From positions 12,428,501 through 12,492,500 of the forward strand of contig NC_134963.1 in NCBI RefSeq assembly GCF_965638725.1: a stretch of DNA of 64,000 nucleotides, in the 5' to 3' direction. This DNA is from Aptenodytes patagonicus (Eukaryota; Chordata; Aves; Sphenisciformes; Spheniscidae). The notes under the pieces are model-generated. The model was not told where the DNA came from and made no database searches. It saw only the letters and a list, made by a program, of their open reading frames with translations. This document shows, one piece after another, positions 36,501 to 47,988 of this stretch. Each line of letters opens with the position of its first letter. The stretch's first letter is position 1. A program made the position numbers and the translations under genes.

Positions 36501-39500
36501 TCGAGTCCGACTCCCTGCTCCTCGCAGGACTACCTAAAACTAAACCATATGACTAAGAGGGAAGCTTTTCCATCTGTTTGTGGTACTCTTCAATTGGAGA
36601 GAGTTGTAAATTTAGGTTTTGTGGGATGTAAGGCAAGCTGGGAAAATAATTTTGACTTACAGGTGTCTTTTTTTTGAATGATGAATACACAACTTCAAAA
36701 TATATTGTTGGCTCACACAGGCGTACATACCTAGTAAGTGTAGGAAGAGGTTGCTGCTCTGTTTTGGGATCTTGTTTTTTCTGATGAGTCATTTTTTTAT
36801 GATGTGTGTTCCCTTTTCTAATTTGAGAGGTGAAATCTTTTGAGAGAATAAAGCTGTTCTGTATTTAATGTGAGGACTGTACAGTGAGCTTTTGGATGAC
36901 TAGGAGTTGATGAGTAATGAGAGACAATAAATTGCAAGGGAGGTATTTCCAGCAGTCGAACCGTCTGTTAGGTCCTGAAAGTGATGTTAACAGTTTGAGT
37001 GGAAAAGGCACCTGCGTTGAAAATATTCAGATTCTGAAGCTCCAGGTAGATGGTACGAAATGAAACTTGGCCTCCTTTTCAGCTGAAGGCCTATCTTCTG
37101 AAAAACTGCTTAAGCTTATCCCGATTCTTTTTGTGGTAACAACATGGAAGACGCTGTCCAAGATCCAGGTGCTATCCTGCTTTCCTTCAGTTGAACATGG
37201 TGCCAAACAGAAACTCATATGGGTTGGGAGGAATTGTCTTGTTTCCAAGATTTGTAAGCTTGAGTTTCAACTTAACTACCACTGGATGTCACTGCAGCTC
37301 TTTCAAAATTCAGCCAGCATGACAAAGACAGATCTGGCATTCAAACAATGAAATGACTAAATGGTTTATTCACATTTTACAGGTTTAAATGTACAGTGGA
37401 AATTTAAATAAAATACACATTTCTCTCTAGAAGGATAGGGAACCTGTTGTACAGCAAACTTTAAGCAACTACTTTCTTATGGTTTGTGTATTTCATATGT
37501 GTTGCCAGAATTTAGTCTGCTGTGAATTTCAGTTTACATCAGCACTTAGAAAATATAATTAATCTGATGAATTATTGTTAAATATCTACCCAGTGTTAAA
37601 ATTCATAGGAAAGGGAAGTTACAGACTGGATTTATCAAACAACTGTGTTATGAACTCATTGTTATATGCTGTGAATTTTGATTATAGGTTTATGATCCAT
37701 GACAGCAGAATTTTTAATCCAAAGTGTTCTAGAATCAAATTATAATGTTCATTGTTTTAAATAGATATCTTTTAAATTGTAGAGCCTGGCAAGATGAAGT
37801 ATAGTGGAAAATTTCTGGATTAGAAACATCTATTCCATAGGCATTGGTGCAGTCAGAAGCTACGTGCCACCCCTCCGACTGTGGTTGTGCCGTGGCTATG
37901 GTGCTTGTGCAGTGGGATTTTGTTTTGTTCTTCCCTCAGCTAACGTGCTGGTGTATTTTTGTATTGGAACTTAGCTAGTGCTGGATATAGTAATTGTCAA
38001 ACAAGAATGCTCAAGCTGCTTGTAGAGAGAATTTTGGATGTTAGCCCACCAAAAAAAAAAAAAGTGGATGAAAAGGTGACTCTTACACAGCTGAACATAT
38101 CCTAGTGTTAAAGAAAGAGCTTAGAATCCCTCCATTTATCCCATCAGGCTGACGGCTTTTCTGTGGAACTTAATCAAGTGTCTCACATTCTTTTAAAGGT
38201 TTAACAGATTTAGGAGATGGGGAACTCAGTAGCTGACTGAAAGCAGTAGCCCCTGGTTTGCCATGTAATGCATGTACCCATTTGCTGATTTTATTTATTT
38301 ATTTATTTTACAAAATGGCAGTATAATGTCCAAAAATTACCATCTGTGGGTTGATGTTTTTTCCAGGTTATTTTCTCACTTAGGGTCTTCATGCTTAGAA
38401 TAATTATGGAAGCAATTAAATCTTGTTAAATCAGGGAAGCTGTGCAATGTTTTTTTCCTGGGATTTTCTGTTTGTTTTTTTTTAAGAATTCATCTAAAAT
38501 GTGCTTATGAAAACTAATCCTCATTTTTTAAGACAAATTCTCTTTAATCAGTTTGAATAAAAAAGACCTGTTCCTGCTTTGTTGTTACATAATCTTCTAT
38601 TACCATCCTTAGGAACTTTATTTGCTTGTGTGGGCTTTTTTAAAGAACTTGAGAGATTAATGACTTTGGCAAGTCTAGAACTGGTACTTTGTAATAACAT
38701 GTGCAACTCAGAAGATTCACTTTCTGTTTCAGACACATACGCATTGTTTGTTTCACAGAAATCAAATTAGTGAAGGGTAAATATTCCAATCACAAGTTAG
38801 ATGGAATTTTTTTTTTTTTACAATAAGATGAATTCTTGTATATTTCATGGTGGATACAGAGTTGATTAAAGCAAGACACATTCTCTGGATGTTCCAGCTA
38901 AATCCAAATTAGAATTTTTGAAAAAGGAGCATCCTGCAATTATTTCTATAGTCTGTCTCCTTATAGATGCTATCTAAGACATCAAGGGATAGATCCCATT
39001 TATATAAAGCAGATCATTTCCTCTCTATGCAAGTTTTTAATGTTGGTTCCTCTGGTATGAAGATTTCTTCATCTGCTCTGCAAAGCTGAGATGTGTATGG
39101 GTAAAGCAATAAATACATTCCTCCTTTGAAAAATACTGCCACTTTATCCTCTGCATTAACCTGACTTTTACTTTTAAAAATCTCTTTAAAAACAAGGATT
39201 ATTGTCTATGAATCCCCCATCTTCCTAAGACAGGCATTCATAATTAAGGTCTGGTGGGAAAAAAGAAAAAAAAAAAAAGGCCAGTGCTAAGTGCTTCAGA
39301 AAAAAATTAGGATAAAAACAAACAAACAAAAAAACCCACTTTAAACAGTTTCCTATGAAGCAGTTGGCATTCTTACTGCTTTGATGGAAGTTGATGACTC
39401 ACTTGTTCATCTGCCAAGTGCATAAAGGGGAGCTAACACACTTTGCAGGCAGTTTTCATTATATAAAACAATGTACTCTACAAATAGAATTGCAGAGTTC

Positions 39501-42500
39501 AGAAAAAATACTGTATAGCAGAGATTACAACTTCAGATTTTCCTGTGTCGATTGTAGTATAGAAAAACACTGAATATGTGTATGAAGTCCTTTTTTAATG
39601 GCTGGCAGTGAGATTTTAATGCATTGCTACATAAAGAGGCTCATCTCGGCATGCATGTGGTTATTAGACACATGTATGAAATAAAGGGAAATACCTTGTA
39701 GTTGGAAGTATCACCATTATATCTGTACATTGTGTCCTTTTCTCTACCAGTCAAACACTGGTTCTTTCCATGCCTACAGTCAATTTTTGGTGTTTGGAAA
39801 AATGTATTCTCTTGTGGCCCAGTGAGATATTCAGTACAGCATTTTGTGTCTGGGGGTAGGTCTTGCACTATTTCGGAGGATAATATCCTTACATTAATTC
39901 CCTGGATGACTTTGCCTAGGTGATTCTGCTCCATTGTATTTTGAGAGTCTTATGTTCTTGGTTTCTTCAGTTGTGATGTATCTACTTTTCTGTACTTTTA
40001 TCTTCAACTCGGGGTCTACAGTAACTATCTCTTGTTCATTCTTGGCAACCCGCCCTTTTTCCCCTTCAGCAGGTTGCTGTGGAATTCTGTCTTGCTCTGC
40101 AGGTCCTGTACATATAATTCTTAATTATGCCTGAATACCTTTGATCCTGGCTTTGAAGAAAAGTCTGGGTAGAGGGATATTCTGTTGGGTAGGCACAGGG
40201 AATTCTAGTGTAAAGCCACGTTCATTATTAAATTCAGTGCCTGAAACTAACAGCTGCTGTCAGAAATCCACCCCAGAGAGGTGTGCCAGTATTGGGTTTG
40301 CATCCTTTCTAATATATTATGTATCATCAAATGTAAATGCAGTTATATCACTATAAAAATGGCCTTACAGTAGTGTATCTATTCATATTTAAAGTGAAGC
40401 ATTGGTGTGAAAGTTCTCTTGCAAGGGCTTGTGCTGTAAATGCTGTATTGGTTTAAAAAAAAAAAAATCTAGGTCTTGGGTTTTCTCTATCCAGAAAGGG
40501 AACCTGGAACTGTGTCTGTGACGGTGAAACTTGTGTTATGTTCTCAGTTGTTAAAGGAAAATGTTTCTAACGTGAAAGTGCCATAATACTCTGTTCAAAA
40601 TTTAATAGAAAATTAAGATGGTTGTTGATAGGCTTACCTGTGTAGGAAGTCTTTAAAACTCTGTCCTCCTTGTGCCTTGTATATGGTCCAAATGTACTAG
40701 TACTAATTGCAAATCTTGTTAAAATCTGAATTTAAAAACATTCCAAAATATATGCGAGATAATCTATTGCATTAAAAGAAAAGGCCATATTTGTGAGACT
40801 TCAAAAACAACTTAAAAAAAGCACATGCACAAGTGTAAAATATTGTTTTGTTCAGAAATCAGTTGTTTGAAATACATGGTTTTTAATTTCAGTGGTTTGG
40901 GCTTACAGATCAGAGCTAATAGAAATATTGAAATTTTCTTTTAATTTTTTTTGTTAACTGCAGACAAAATATGAGTTTTAGTATGTTTTTTTAAAACTCA
41001 GGATGAGCTGAATGAAGGAAGTATTTTTCAAAAATTACTATAGAACAAAATTATATACCTTAAAAACTCAGTAGTTTTAGCTTTCTGCCTTCTAGGATTC
41101 ACTGTAAATGCTAGAAACCTAAGAGGAAAGCACACTAAATACCAAAGAGGGGTGTTACTAGATGGCATTCCTTCAAATCTTAACAGCATAAAATAAACTA
41201 ATTTGAACTGTCTTCCAAGGTATTATCAGATGATGAAGGCATTTTTAATTAAAATAAAACAGCACAAAAATGGTGAAGAGACAGGGTTGCCTTTTTGTAT
41301 CATGTCTCTTCTGCCTTTTTTTCCAGAAAGTTTCATGTCATCTGCTAGGTTTGCTTACATAGGATTTCTTTCTCAAGGAGGCTGTTCTTTCATCATGACT
41401 TCCAAAAAGCAAATGAAGTCTAATGAAAGGTATGCATTGCATTCATTGCCTGATTATGTCTAGGAATCCTACTTGAGCATGTTGTAGGTAACCAGAAACC
41501 AAGCTAGTATAATGGCAGCTTTGTAATAGGGAGTAGGAGCAAGAGAAAGATTAAAAGAACAGGGAAGGCAGATGTGTGTCTTTGCTGGTGGCAGGATCTC
41601 ATCTCCTTTTATCTTGTTTAGGTTTCTCCTCTGCCTCCTACTTAAAGGTCCATGTTAAAACCCACCACGGTGTTCCCCTTCCCCAGGTCTCCAGGCACCA
41701 GGAGTCCATCCCGAATGGGGGAGCAGCGTTCCACTGCGTCAGGACCTATGGCATCAAAGGCAAGAGACTCGCTGCTCTGCACCTTGCTGCTCTGTGCAGA
41801 ACTTTGTGTTGTGGGATGTTGGGCTGGGCATGAGAAAGGGGAGGGAGAAAGGACAGGAAAAATACTGGAAAGAAGCTTAGGGAGATGCAGAGAAATTACA
41901 TAGCATCACATAGTATGTAATATCTGTCCTTGGATAGCCAAATTAACAAGTCTGGGGGAAGGAGATGGACCCATAAGGGTATGTGAATTTTTGGCATCCT
42001 CTCTGATTTTAGAGATTGAAAAAGCCAGTTAGTTCATCTTGAGCATCTTCCTAGGAGCAGTCGATACTTGAATTTTACCTGAGGGGTGCAGATCCTTGAC
42101 AGTTCTTAGTCCCACTATACTTGAATCTTGCGTCAGTCAAACCATGTTTCTGATTTCTGATGAAGGAAGGGGGAGCTGCAGAATGCAGTTCATAAAGATT
42201 CTTCGGCAGTGAAAGCAATATTCATCCTCAGGTTGATGAGGAGCCACGCAACTATCTGTAGTTAAACTTACACTTTTTAATGCTGCTGTTGGGGAGGAGA
42301 GGTAGAGGATCATAATAGTACTGCTACTTTTTTTGGTTTTTAACCTGCATTTAACTTCGGGGGGGGGGGGGGGGGGCGGGGGGAAGATGTTATTGTAAGA
42401 ATAGCTAAAGAGTATTTAACTTCTGAATATGTAAAGCTGTGTGTTAACCTATGTAGAATAGTTTGCTTTTTGCTTCTTGGTTTGAGCTGTTAGTATTCCT

Positions 42501-44067
42501 GGTGAAGCTGAAACATCAGAAAATTCTTGAAAACCATGGTTGTCCCGTGTTGTGCCCAGGAGAACACAGCAGGCTGGGTTAAACAAAGTCTGTGCCAGCG
42601 GAAAGCTACAGTTGTGTTATTTTTTTTCCTGTTGAAGTCCTGATAGAGTTACTACAGAAGCCCTTTGGTTCTGGGTGGTGTGCTGACTTAACAAGAGATT
42701 TACTCCAGCCCAGTGGTGTATTGATTTCATGCATATCCTGTTTGGTTTGTAATGCCGAGTCCAGAGCAAATCTGTCTTTTGGGTTGTGCCAAGTGGTTCT
42801 TTGGTCTTTTAGAGTTAATAGTAGTTACAGCTTATTTGTATTCAGAGAATTGTTTAGGGAGTACGTCTGGGTTTCCCACGCTCATTCATATGTGCTGAGC
42901 AAAAAGTGTGGACAAACTTTCTTGGCATACTGCCAGAGGAGAATGAAGAACACTCCAAACATACCAATGGCTTTGCCAGGATCTGTATCCAAATGACTTA
43001 AAATAGTGTCCCTAACCTCTCTCCTGTTTCACACTACAGTATTTAAAGATGGAACAATTTTGGATTATGAAGTTCACTTCTAACAGCGTTGCACTTAACT
43101 TGTAAAAAAGAGTTCCTCAAGACTAAATGGAATTGCACTTCTTAAATTGCAGTAGCTCACTGCTGTTTTGCTGAGTATTTCCAGGTTTCTTCGCATTTTG
43201 CTGCAGCCTGTTATACTTTATTAGGTTTCTAGGCTCTTCCCCAAAGTATCAGCAATATTTCAGAAGTGTGGGAGTGACTTGTACAGTTAAAAACTCATCA
43301 TTAGGTCCATCCTTTTGTAGTGCCTGAGGTATAAACGTTGTGAGACATCTTTGGGATTCAGAAACATATTATATAAACCAGAGACCCAGTATGGATGCAT
43401 TCAGCATCATGACAAATCCAGAATAAAAACCTGGATGTTGCTCTGATAGCAGCCCGGTGGTTTGTAAAGAGGACCTATGATCAAGGGCTTTAGAATATGA
43501 GGGGTTGCGATACTAAGTGTGTATCATTCTGTCATGACAGGCATTAATGAAATCAGGTGGTAATCAATATCATCTATTTGGATGCATGTTAAATAATTTT
43601 TTGGGGAGATAAGATTCTGAAAACTTCTCTCTTTTCTTTTTCCCGTAGAAGGCCAGAAATGTTCACATTCGGACCCGATTGAGAGTTCTGATTCATACGG
43701 AGACCTCTCTGACACCAGTGACCTCAAGACTCCTGAGAAACAGAGCACCAATGGGTCCTTCTCGTGTGACATGGCAGTCAGCAAAAACAAAATGGAGACG
43801 GAAGGAGAGAAGAAGTACCCTTGCCCTGAATGTGGCAGCTTTTTCAGATCAAAGTCTTATCTGAACAAACACATACAGAAAGTTCACGTCAGGGCCCTTG
43901 GTGGCCCATTGGGGGACCTCGGTCCTGCTCTAGGATCCCCCTTTTCACCCCAACAGAACATGTCTCTCCTGGAATCATTTGGGTTTCAGATCGTCCAGTC
44001 AGCATTTGCATCATCCCTAGTGGATCCAGAGGTTGACCAGCAACCAATGGGGCCAGAGGGGAAATGA
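26249..44067 (+). CDS. PATZ1: PATZ1 (MAZR/ZBTB19), BTB/POZ, AT-hook, C2H2 zinc-finger transcription factor
   Basis: PATZ1 is a nuclear DNA-binding regulator (for example of MYC and CD8 in mammals) that acts as activator or repressor through BTB-mediated contacts. Exons: 26249-27540, 29963-30026, 35687-35858, alternative 41622-41759, and 43649-44067. Without the alternative exon there are 1947 bases = 648 codons plus stop; with it, 694 codons. The longest human form is about 687. Domains: BTB (about 25-165, interrupted at 77-112 by a Gly/Ala insert), AT-hook KRGRGRPRK (270-278), and C2H2 fingers starting at residues 301, 364, 392, 422, 451 and 477, an optional finger at 504, and a last one at 568 (short form). 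The C-terminus DPEVDQQPMGPEGK is conserved. The start MERVSEAAACG matches the human start; its Kozak context is weak at -3 (C) with G at +4. The identification is very secure. Confidence 0.97.
27751..27905 (+). repeat. MIR-like SINE, well preserved
   Basis: The sequence reads in order ACTGGGAGTCAG, CATTCCCAGCTTTGTC, CCTTGGGCAAATCAGTTAG, CTGTGAAATGGGTATTGA and ACCACCTACCTCACAT. These are the successive blocks of the MIR/CORE-SINE consensus in the same order and orientation. It is the best of the old SINE copies in the window. Confidence 0.75.
29425..29535 (-). repeat. MIR-like SINE relic
   Basis: The reverse-orientation blocks CAGAGCACTTTATTTGTATTA, GTTGTGAGTTAGGACAGTAT and GGAAAATGTGTCACAG correspond to the antisense MIR core (AAAGCACTTTACATGTATTA.. 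TGTGAGGTAGGTACTAT.. GAGGAAACTGAGGCACAG). Confidence 0.5.
29963..30026 (+). CDS. PATZ1: PATZ1 exon 2: second half of finger 4
   Basis: This 64-base exon is flanked by TTTTAAG and GTAGGA. It encodes PDHLNGHIKQVHTSERPHKCQ, supplying the zinc-binding histidines of finger 4 and the first cysteine of finger 5. It enters in phase 2 and leaves in phase 0. Confidence 0.96.
30766..30833 (+). repeat. 24-base imperfect tandem repeat, ~2.8 copies
   Basis: Units start at 30766, 30790 and 30814 with TTGTTGGGCAAACTTC, TTGTTGGGCAAATTTC and TTATTGGGCTAAC. Spacing is exactly 24 bases, with a few substitutions between copies. It lies in PATZ1 intron 2. Confidence 0.8.
34231..34382. repeat. Decayed palindromic repeat pair (sauropsid-type, CATTGACTTCAATGG core)
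   Basis: Two adjacent units read CCTGATCCTCTGAGGTGCTA...GCTCTATGGGAGTTTACC...CATAGGATCGAA and AAAGCCTGTTGAAATTGATA...CAACTGCCTTCAATG...TTTGGATTAAG. Each has self-complementary arms and resembles old palindromic repeats common in birds, turtles and crocodilians. The family name is not certain. Confidence 0.4.
35687..35858 (+). CDS. PATZ1: PATZ1 exon 3: fingers 5 and 6 and the cysteine half of finger 7
   Basis: The exon is flanked by CCTGCAG and GTAATG. It encodes TCNASFATRDRLRSHLACH (end of finger 5), finger 6 CQVCGKYLRAAYMADHLKKH, and CTICNR (residues 504-509). CTICNR gives only the two cysteines of a further finger. The splice choice after it (G|) decides whether that finger is completed. 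Confidence 0.96.
36453..36560 (-). mobile_element. CR1 LINE 3' end, antisense
   Basis: TCATAGAATCATAGAAT is the reverse complement of the terminal octamer repeats (ATTCTATG) of CR1. It is followed by the usual GAGTTGGAAGGGACC, AAGATCATCGAGTC and CCATATGACTAAG blocks. About 108 bases remain, a 5'-truncated copy as is normal for CR1. It is the only clear CR1 in the window. It points to a bird or close relative. Confidence 0.92.
39641..40307 (-). pseudogene. Broken coding-like sequence of unknown family, antisense in PATZ1 intron 3
   Basis: One minus-strand frame runs from about 40307 to 39894 with a few stops; its longest stop-free part is 76 codons (39897-40124). It is rich in Lys, Glu and Gln, unlike chance AT-rich DNA. 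A second frame, open from 39934 to 39641 (97 codons, starting MEQNHLGKVIQG), overlaps its end, as if one frame had shifted. The opposite strand gives Leu/Phe/Ser/Cys-rich frames, as expected for the antisense of a hydrophilic protein. I do not recognise the family. It may be a decayed retrocopy, a mobile-element ORF, or chance. No poly(A) tail or flanking duplication was identified. Confidence 0.3.
41622..41759 (+). CDS. PATZ1: PATZ1 alternative exon completing zinc finger 7 (46 codons)
   Basis: After the acceptor TTGTTTAG, the open frame reads FSSASYLKVHVKTHHGVPLP, then VSRHQESIPNGGAAFHCVRT and YGIK. The two histidines (VHVKTH) complete the C2H2 finger begun by CTIC in exon 3. It is 138 bases long, enters and leaves in phase 1, and matches the extra segment of the longest human PATZ1 form as I recall it. 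The donor after AAAG is GCAAGA, a GC rather than GT site, which is typical of alternatively used exons. No GT donor that keeps the frame is visible at this junction. Confidence 0.88.
41760..43648 (+). other. PATZ1: PATZ1 intron 4 (GC-AG)
   Basis: 1.9 kb. It begins GCAAGA and ends CCCGTAG. It carries a 25-base G run (42359-42383, broken by one C) about 0.6 kb after the GC donor. No coding exon was seen. Confidence 0.75.
42359..42383 (+). repeat. Long G homopolymer
   Basis: Eighteen G, one C (42377) and six G in a row. It can form a G-quadruplex in the transcript, and its length is prone to sequencing error. Confidence 0.9.
43649..44067 (+). CDS. PATZ1: PATZ1 last coding exon: acidic linker, final finger, C-terminus
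   Basis: It follows TTTTTCCCGTAG and opens EGQKCSHSDPIESSDSYGDL, an acidic and serine-rich linker. Then come finger CPECGSFFRSKSYLNKHIQ (C2H2, residues 568-589 of the short form) and the conserved tail ALGSPFSPQQNMSLLESFGF to GPEGK. The stop TGA is at 44065-44067. Confidence 0.96.
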
Positions 44068-45110
44068 GATCAGTTTGATCTTAACAAAGCAAAGCAGCAG
44101 TCTGGCTATAATGATAAGATGCTGTGAATGAAAGAGGAAATAATGAAATCTGGTTCTATAGCTGAGAATTTTTTATTCATTTTAGCTTCCCTCTTTGTCT
44201 CATGCCCTACCCCACCTTTAAACCTTCACTGAGGAGAGGGAGGAAATGCTTCTTAGCTGATAAATTACAGAAGATGGTGACCTTGAATAGGAGACATGAC
44301 CTAGAACACCAAATGGAGCTTTAGAGGCTGCTGCTGGTGTTTTGTCATGATCTTCTAGAATAAACAGAAGTTGCCAGCACTGATCTGAGAATTAGACAGT
44401 CCTAGTAACTGAGGCACCTGGGGAGCTACAGCTACAAGGAGCTATTCTTTTGTACTCTCTCTATTCCCCACCTTTCCTAACCTACCCCAGAAAAACAGTA
44501 AGTTTTAAAAACAGACCCATTATTGATCCATTATTGAATATAACATTAAGTAAAATGCCCCGTGGTACCTAGCAGGTTACAATGCAGTTGTCCTTTTAAA
44601 AACAGAAAAATTTAAAGAAGGTGAGAGAATTTGAACCCCTTCTGCCATTTGTGAGGCTGTGAGTGCTGCAGCAGGACTGAACTGCTGAGAAAAATGACCA
44701 TTCAGAACAGGTTGGTTTTGTTACTTTTAACCATTAAACTTGCTGTCAGGTTTTTAATTCTCTATTATTATTATTTTAGGACCTGTTGTAGTGAATTGCT
44801 ACTGAAAAGCCAGTGTAAGGCGATACACAGAGCACTCTTAAAGCAGCAGTCACATTAGGGTTAGTATTAATTTTTTTTTAGATGTACCATAATTAATAAC
44901 TTGGCTAGTTGATTGTTTTAAGTCTATGAAAGAAATAGTTTTATGAAAAAAAAAAAGAAAAAAAAAAAAGGAAGAAAAAATATCATTGCAGTCTGGTTGA
45001 CTGGTGCTCATTTTTCATGTGGGGACCTAGGGTATAAACACGATCAGCTATCGGGTTAACACTATGTACCACTGACTTGTTTAGTGTGAATAAACCCAGG
45101 GGTTCACAGA
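44068..45110 (+). other. PATZ1: PATZ1 3'UTR
   Basis: This is an AT-rich tail after the stop. Candidate poly(A) signals are AATAAA at 44359-44364 (short form) and 45089-45094 (followed by a G/T-rich stretch, best distal choice). A-rich runs occur at 44947-44980. The true end is not proven; further AATAAA motifs exist beyond (for example 47703). Confidence 0.55.
45089..45094 (+). terminator. PATZ1: Candidate PATZ1 poly(A) signal
   Basis: AATAAA about 1.0 kb after the stop, with GTGATTTTGGTTT downstream as a possible GU-rich element. Confidence 0.45.
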
Positions 45111-45609
45111 GTGATTTTGGTTTAATTGGATTGGACTCTATTAAAGAAGTTAGTATGTTACTTTGCATCCCCTCGTTTTGTCTGGTTTTTGAGCAGTTCA
45201 GCCACCTGTCCAAAAGGTGTGCAAATGAGAACCAGTAAATAAGACATTAATCCCTCTCTACACTGTACTGTATTCTCAGTGACCTGGGCTTTTTGGCTAC
45301 AGTCATGCTCTCCTGATCTGCCTCTAGTCAGGTTTGCAAAAGCCAGTCTTACTCCTTTCTTTTCCAAAGAAGAAGGTTTCTACTATAAGAGATGGGAATT
45401 GCAAACAGCATATCTCTGAAAAAGAATTGATTACAAAATGCAAAGAAGCTGGGCTCTAGATTGTTGGAGGTTCTGTTTAATCTGAAAATACCACTTGTGC
45501 AGATATAATGTCCTTTCTTGGCCCTCCCTCTCCTTCCATGTAACTTGTCAAGGTCTTTATGTACCAAATCCAGGTATAAATGTTGTTTAATGAACACAGG
45601 GTTAGGAGT

Positions 45610-45760
45610 TAGGAATACTCTGAGTTATAATTATGGTTCTGCTGTTGATGCTCAAGGTCACATAGGACAGCTCACTGAATTTATTCCTTAATTTCCCATC
45701 TGTGAAAAGTTTACTCACAGTTGTGGTGAGGGTTAATGAGCAAAGGTTTAAGCAGTAATT
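45610..45760 (+). repeat. MIR-like SINE relic
   Basis: Blocks in MIR order: TATGGTTCTGCTGTTGATGC, CTCAAGGTCACATAGGACAG, TTTCCCATCTGTGAAAAG and GTTGTGGTGAGGGTTAATGA. Confidence 0.55.
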
Positions 45761-47988
45761 TGGTAAACTGACTTGCTGTGTGTACCGAATGTTTCTAGAA
45801 AGGCCATTCTGAAGAGCCCAAGTCCCTCACCAAACTTGCATTCTATGAAACAGTAACTGTCTCCATCATTAATACAATGCTGGAGCAGGATAGACCACCT
45901 CAGACCAGGACCAACATCCTCTGCAGGAGATATGTCTGTATTAGATGTGGACATAGCTACAAACTGCTGTTGTGCCACAACTTGCGTTGCCTAGGTGCTC
46001 CTAATCCAAACCCTGCAGCTAATGCATAACTGAAATAAGACACATTCCTGTTTTGTTTTTATGTTAGAACTATAGAGCCTTTTGTAAGTATATGGATTTT
46101 GGAATGACGTTCTAAATTCTACAGACTCAGAAGCCCCAGCTTCTCTCTTGTAAGAAGCTACTTTTTTGTACTTGCTCTCGAGTATTATAAACCAAGGATG
46201 AATAATCAATGGCTTTCTCTTTATAGCACCAGCACTTTCTAAATTGAGAGCATGTTGCAGTGGACTTGATGTTTTTCTATTAATCTGTGTTGGGAGACTG
46301 AAGGACATGTTCTTCTCCATTCATCTTCCCCCCAGAATCCCTGGAATAGGTATGAGTCTCATTTAAAAGGGGGAAAAAAACAAAACAAAACAACCCACCT
46401 TCAAACTAAAGCTTCATGGAATTGCTATTGCTGTACTGGTAAGCTTAGTTGACAAGTAGAAACAGGTCATTTCGGAAAGGTAACAAAACATTTTAAAATA
46501 CCTTACAAATCTAGACCACGATGAGACAACCTTGTAAGCTGCCAAGGAAGTCAAGATAGAGCAGGCTTTCAGTCAGCATAACAACTCATTGGGATTAGCA
46601 AATGCAACTGCAGTCACTGATTTACTAATAGCTTGTATTTAAGCCACCAGGAAAATTTCTGTTGAATTGAGGCTGTATTCTGAAAGATGTAAGAAGTTTG
46701 TGTCCCTGATGTTCCTATATGCATTCAAAGAGGGTGCACTAGTCATAAAATTCAACTCCAAAAGCCAAGTCCAGAATATAGGATATTTTCATCCTACATT
46801 TTAACTCCACTGACTTTAGTGTTACTAGTGGGTTGAATTTTGGCCACGTGTATCAGAATTTTGAACGCTACAGAATTTGACCTGATGAAACAAATGAAAA
46901 GCCTTGAACTAAAAAGGAAGCCTTCTAAAACACTAACTGTGCATTTTGCTTGTCAAAGAAAATGCTTACTAAGTTGTCATGAATACATTGAATGAAAGCT
47001 ACTTACTTCTCAGTCTAGTGGACAGGGAAACAATTAGGCAGGAAGTTAACAATCCTGAAATGACAGTTCTAGATCATCCTAGTGTAAATAAGAGAGATTT
47101 GCACCAACACAAGAGTCTGGTGCAGACTAGTGCCAGCAGTAGGTTGGGCAGATCTTTGGCAGTGCTGTGTTTTCAGAGCTTTTTGCTTCTTTGGGGGCAT
47201 ACTCCATTCTGGATAGTAATTTAATCTACGTGCAAATTCTTTATATTCTGTACTTTGGGAAACGTCTGCTTCTCGTAGAACAGAAGACAGATCCAAACAG
47301 AAAACTCAGCCTCATAAGTTCAGAGTTCAAAGGGAAATACTTAACATGCCCTGAGCTGCAACCTCACTTAACTTGTTTCTATAAAATTTTTAATTGGCAT
47401 ATCAGTGTATAGATGATAGTTCTCATTTTGGGCCAGCCCTCCTTTCCTTGTCATCTTCTTTGGTGGGACTGCAATCCAATGTTTGAGTCAGTGCGCTTCT
47501 CTGCCAAGAAGTGAACTTCAGTTCGTACAAATTTTGATGATCAGAATTGTAGTATTTCTTTGTATTGTAGGGAGTCCTTAAACCCCTCAACTGAGGCTCA
47601 GACCCATGTGTATTCGGTATGATGAAAACATCTTCAACCATTTATAATCTAAACATTAAAGATAGACAAGAAAGGAATAGATGCTTATAGGTGAATGAGT
47701 GAAATAAAGATGAAGGACTAAAAACTGCTTGCATGCATGCTTAAGTGTTGTGTTGAATGTAGGGGCACAGACTTTCCATCAGGCTTCTTTTGTTGCCTGA
47801 AGTAATTTATCTTTATGTACTGTTAATCCACAACAAATGCAAGGTAAAGCAATTTAATGTGAATTTATTCCATACTGAGTTAAATTGTGACATTACCTTG
47901 CATTTGTCATGTGCTAGATGTGTGCAAACAGACTTACTAGTGTGGCTCACCTGATGCATGGTAATGTGGTGTGTGTGAGCTCTCAATC

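Larger units (their letters stand above)
35859..41621 (+). other. PATZ1: PATZ1 intron 3
   Basis: 5.8 kb to the alternative exon. It contains a CR1 3' end (36453-36560), an ATTT repeat (38287-38310), and a broken coding-like minus-strand stretch (39641-40307). No exon of PATZ1 was seen in between. Confidence 0.8.

Noticed and set aside
37067-37351. 94-codon frame in PATZ1 intron 3
   Set aside because: Both strands are open over the same stretch and neither translation is recognisable. There is no matching splice phase that would suit PATZ1.
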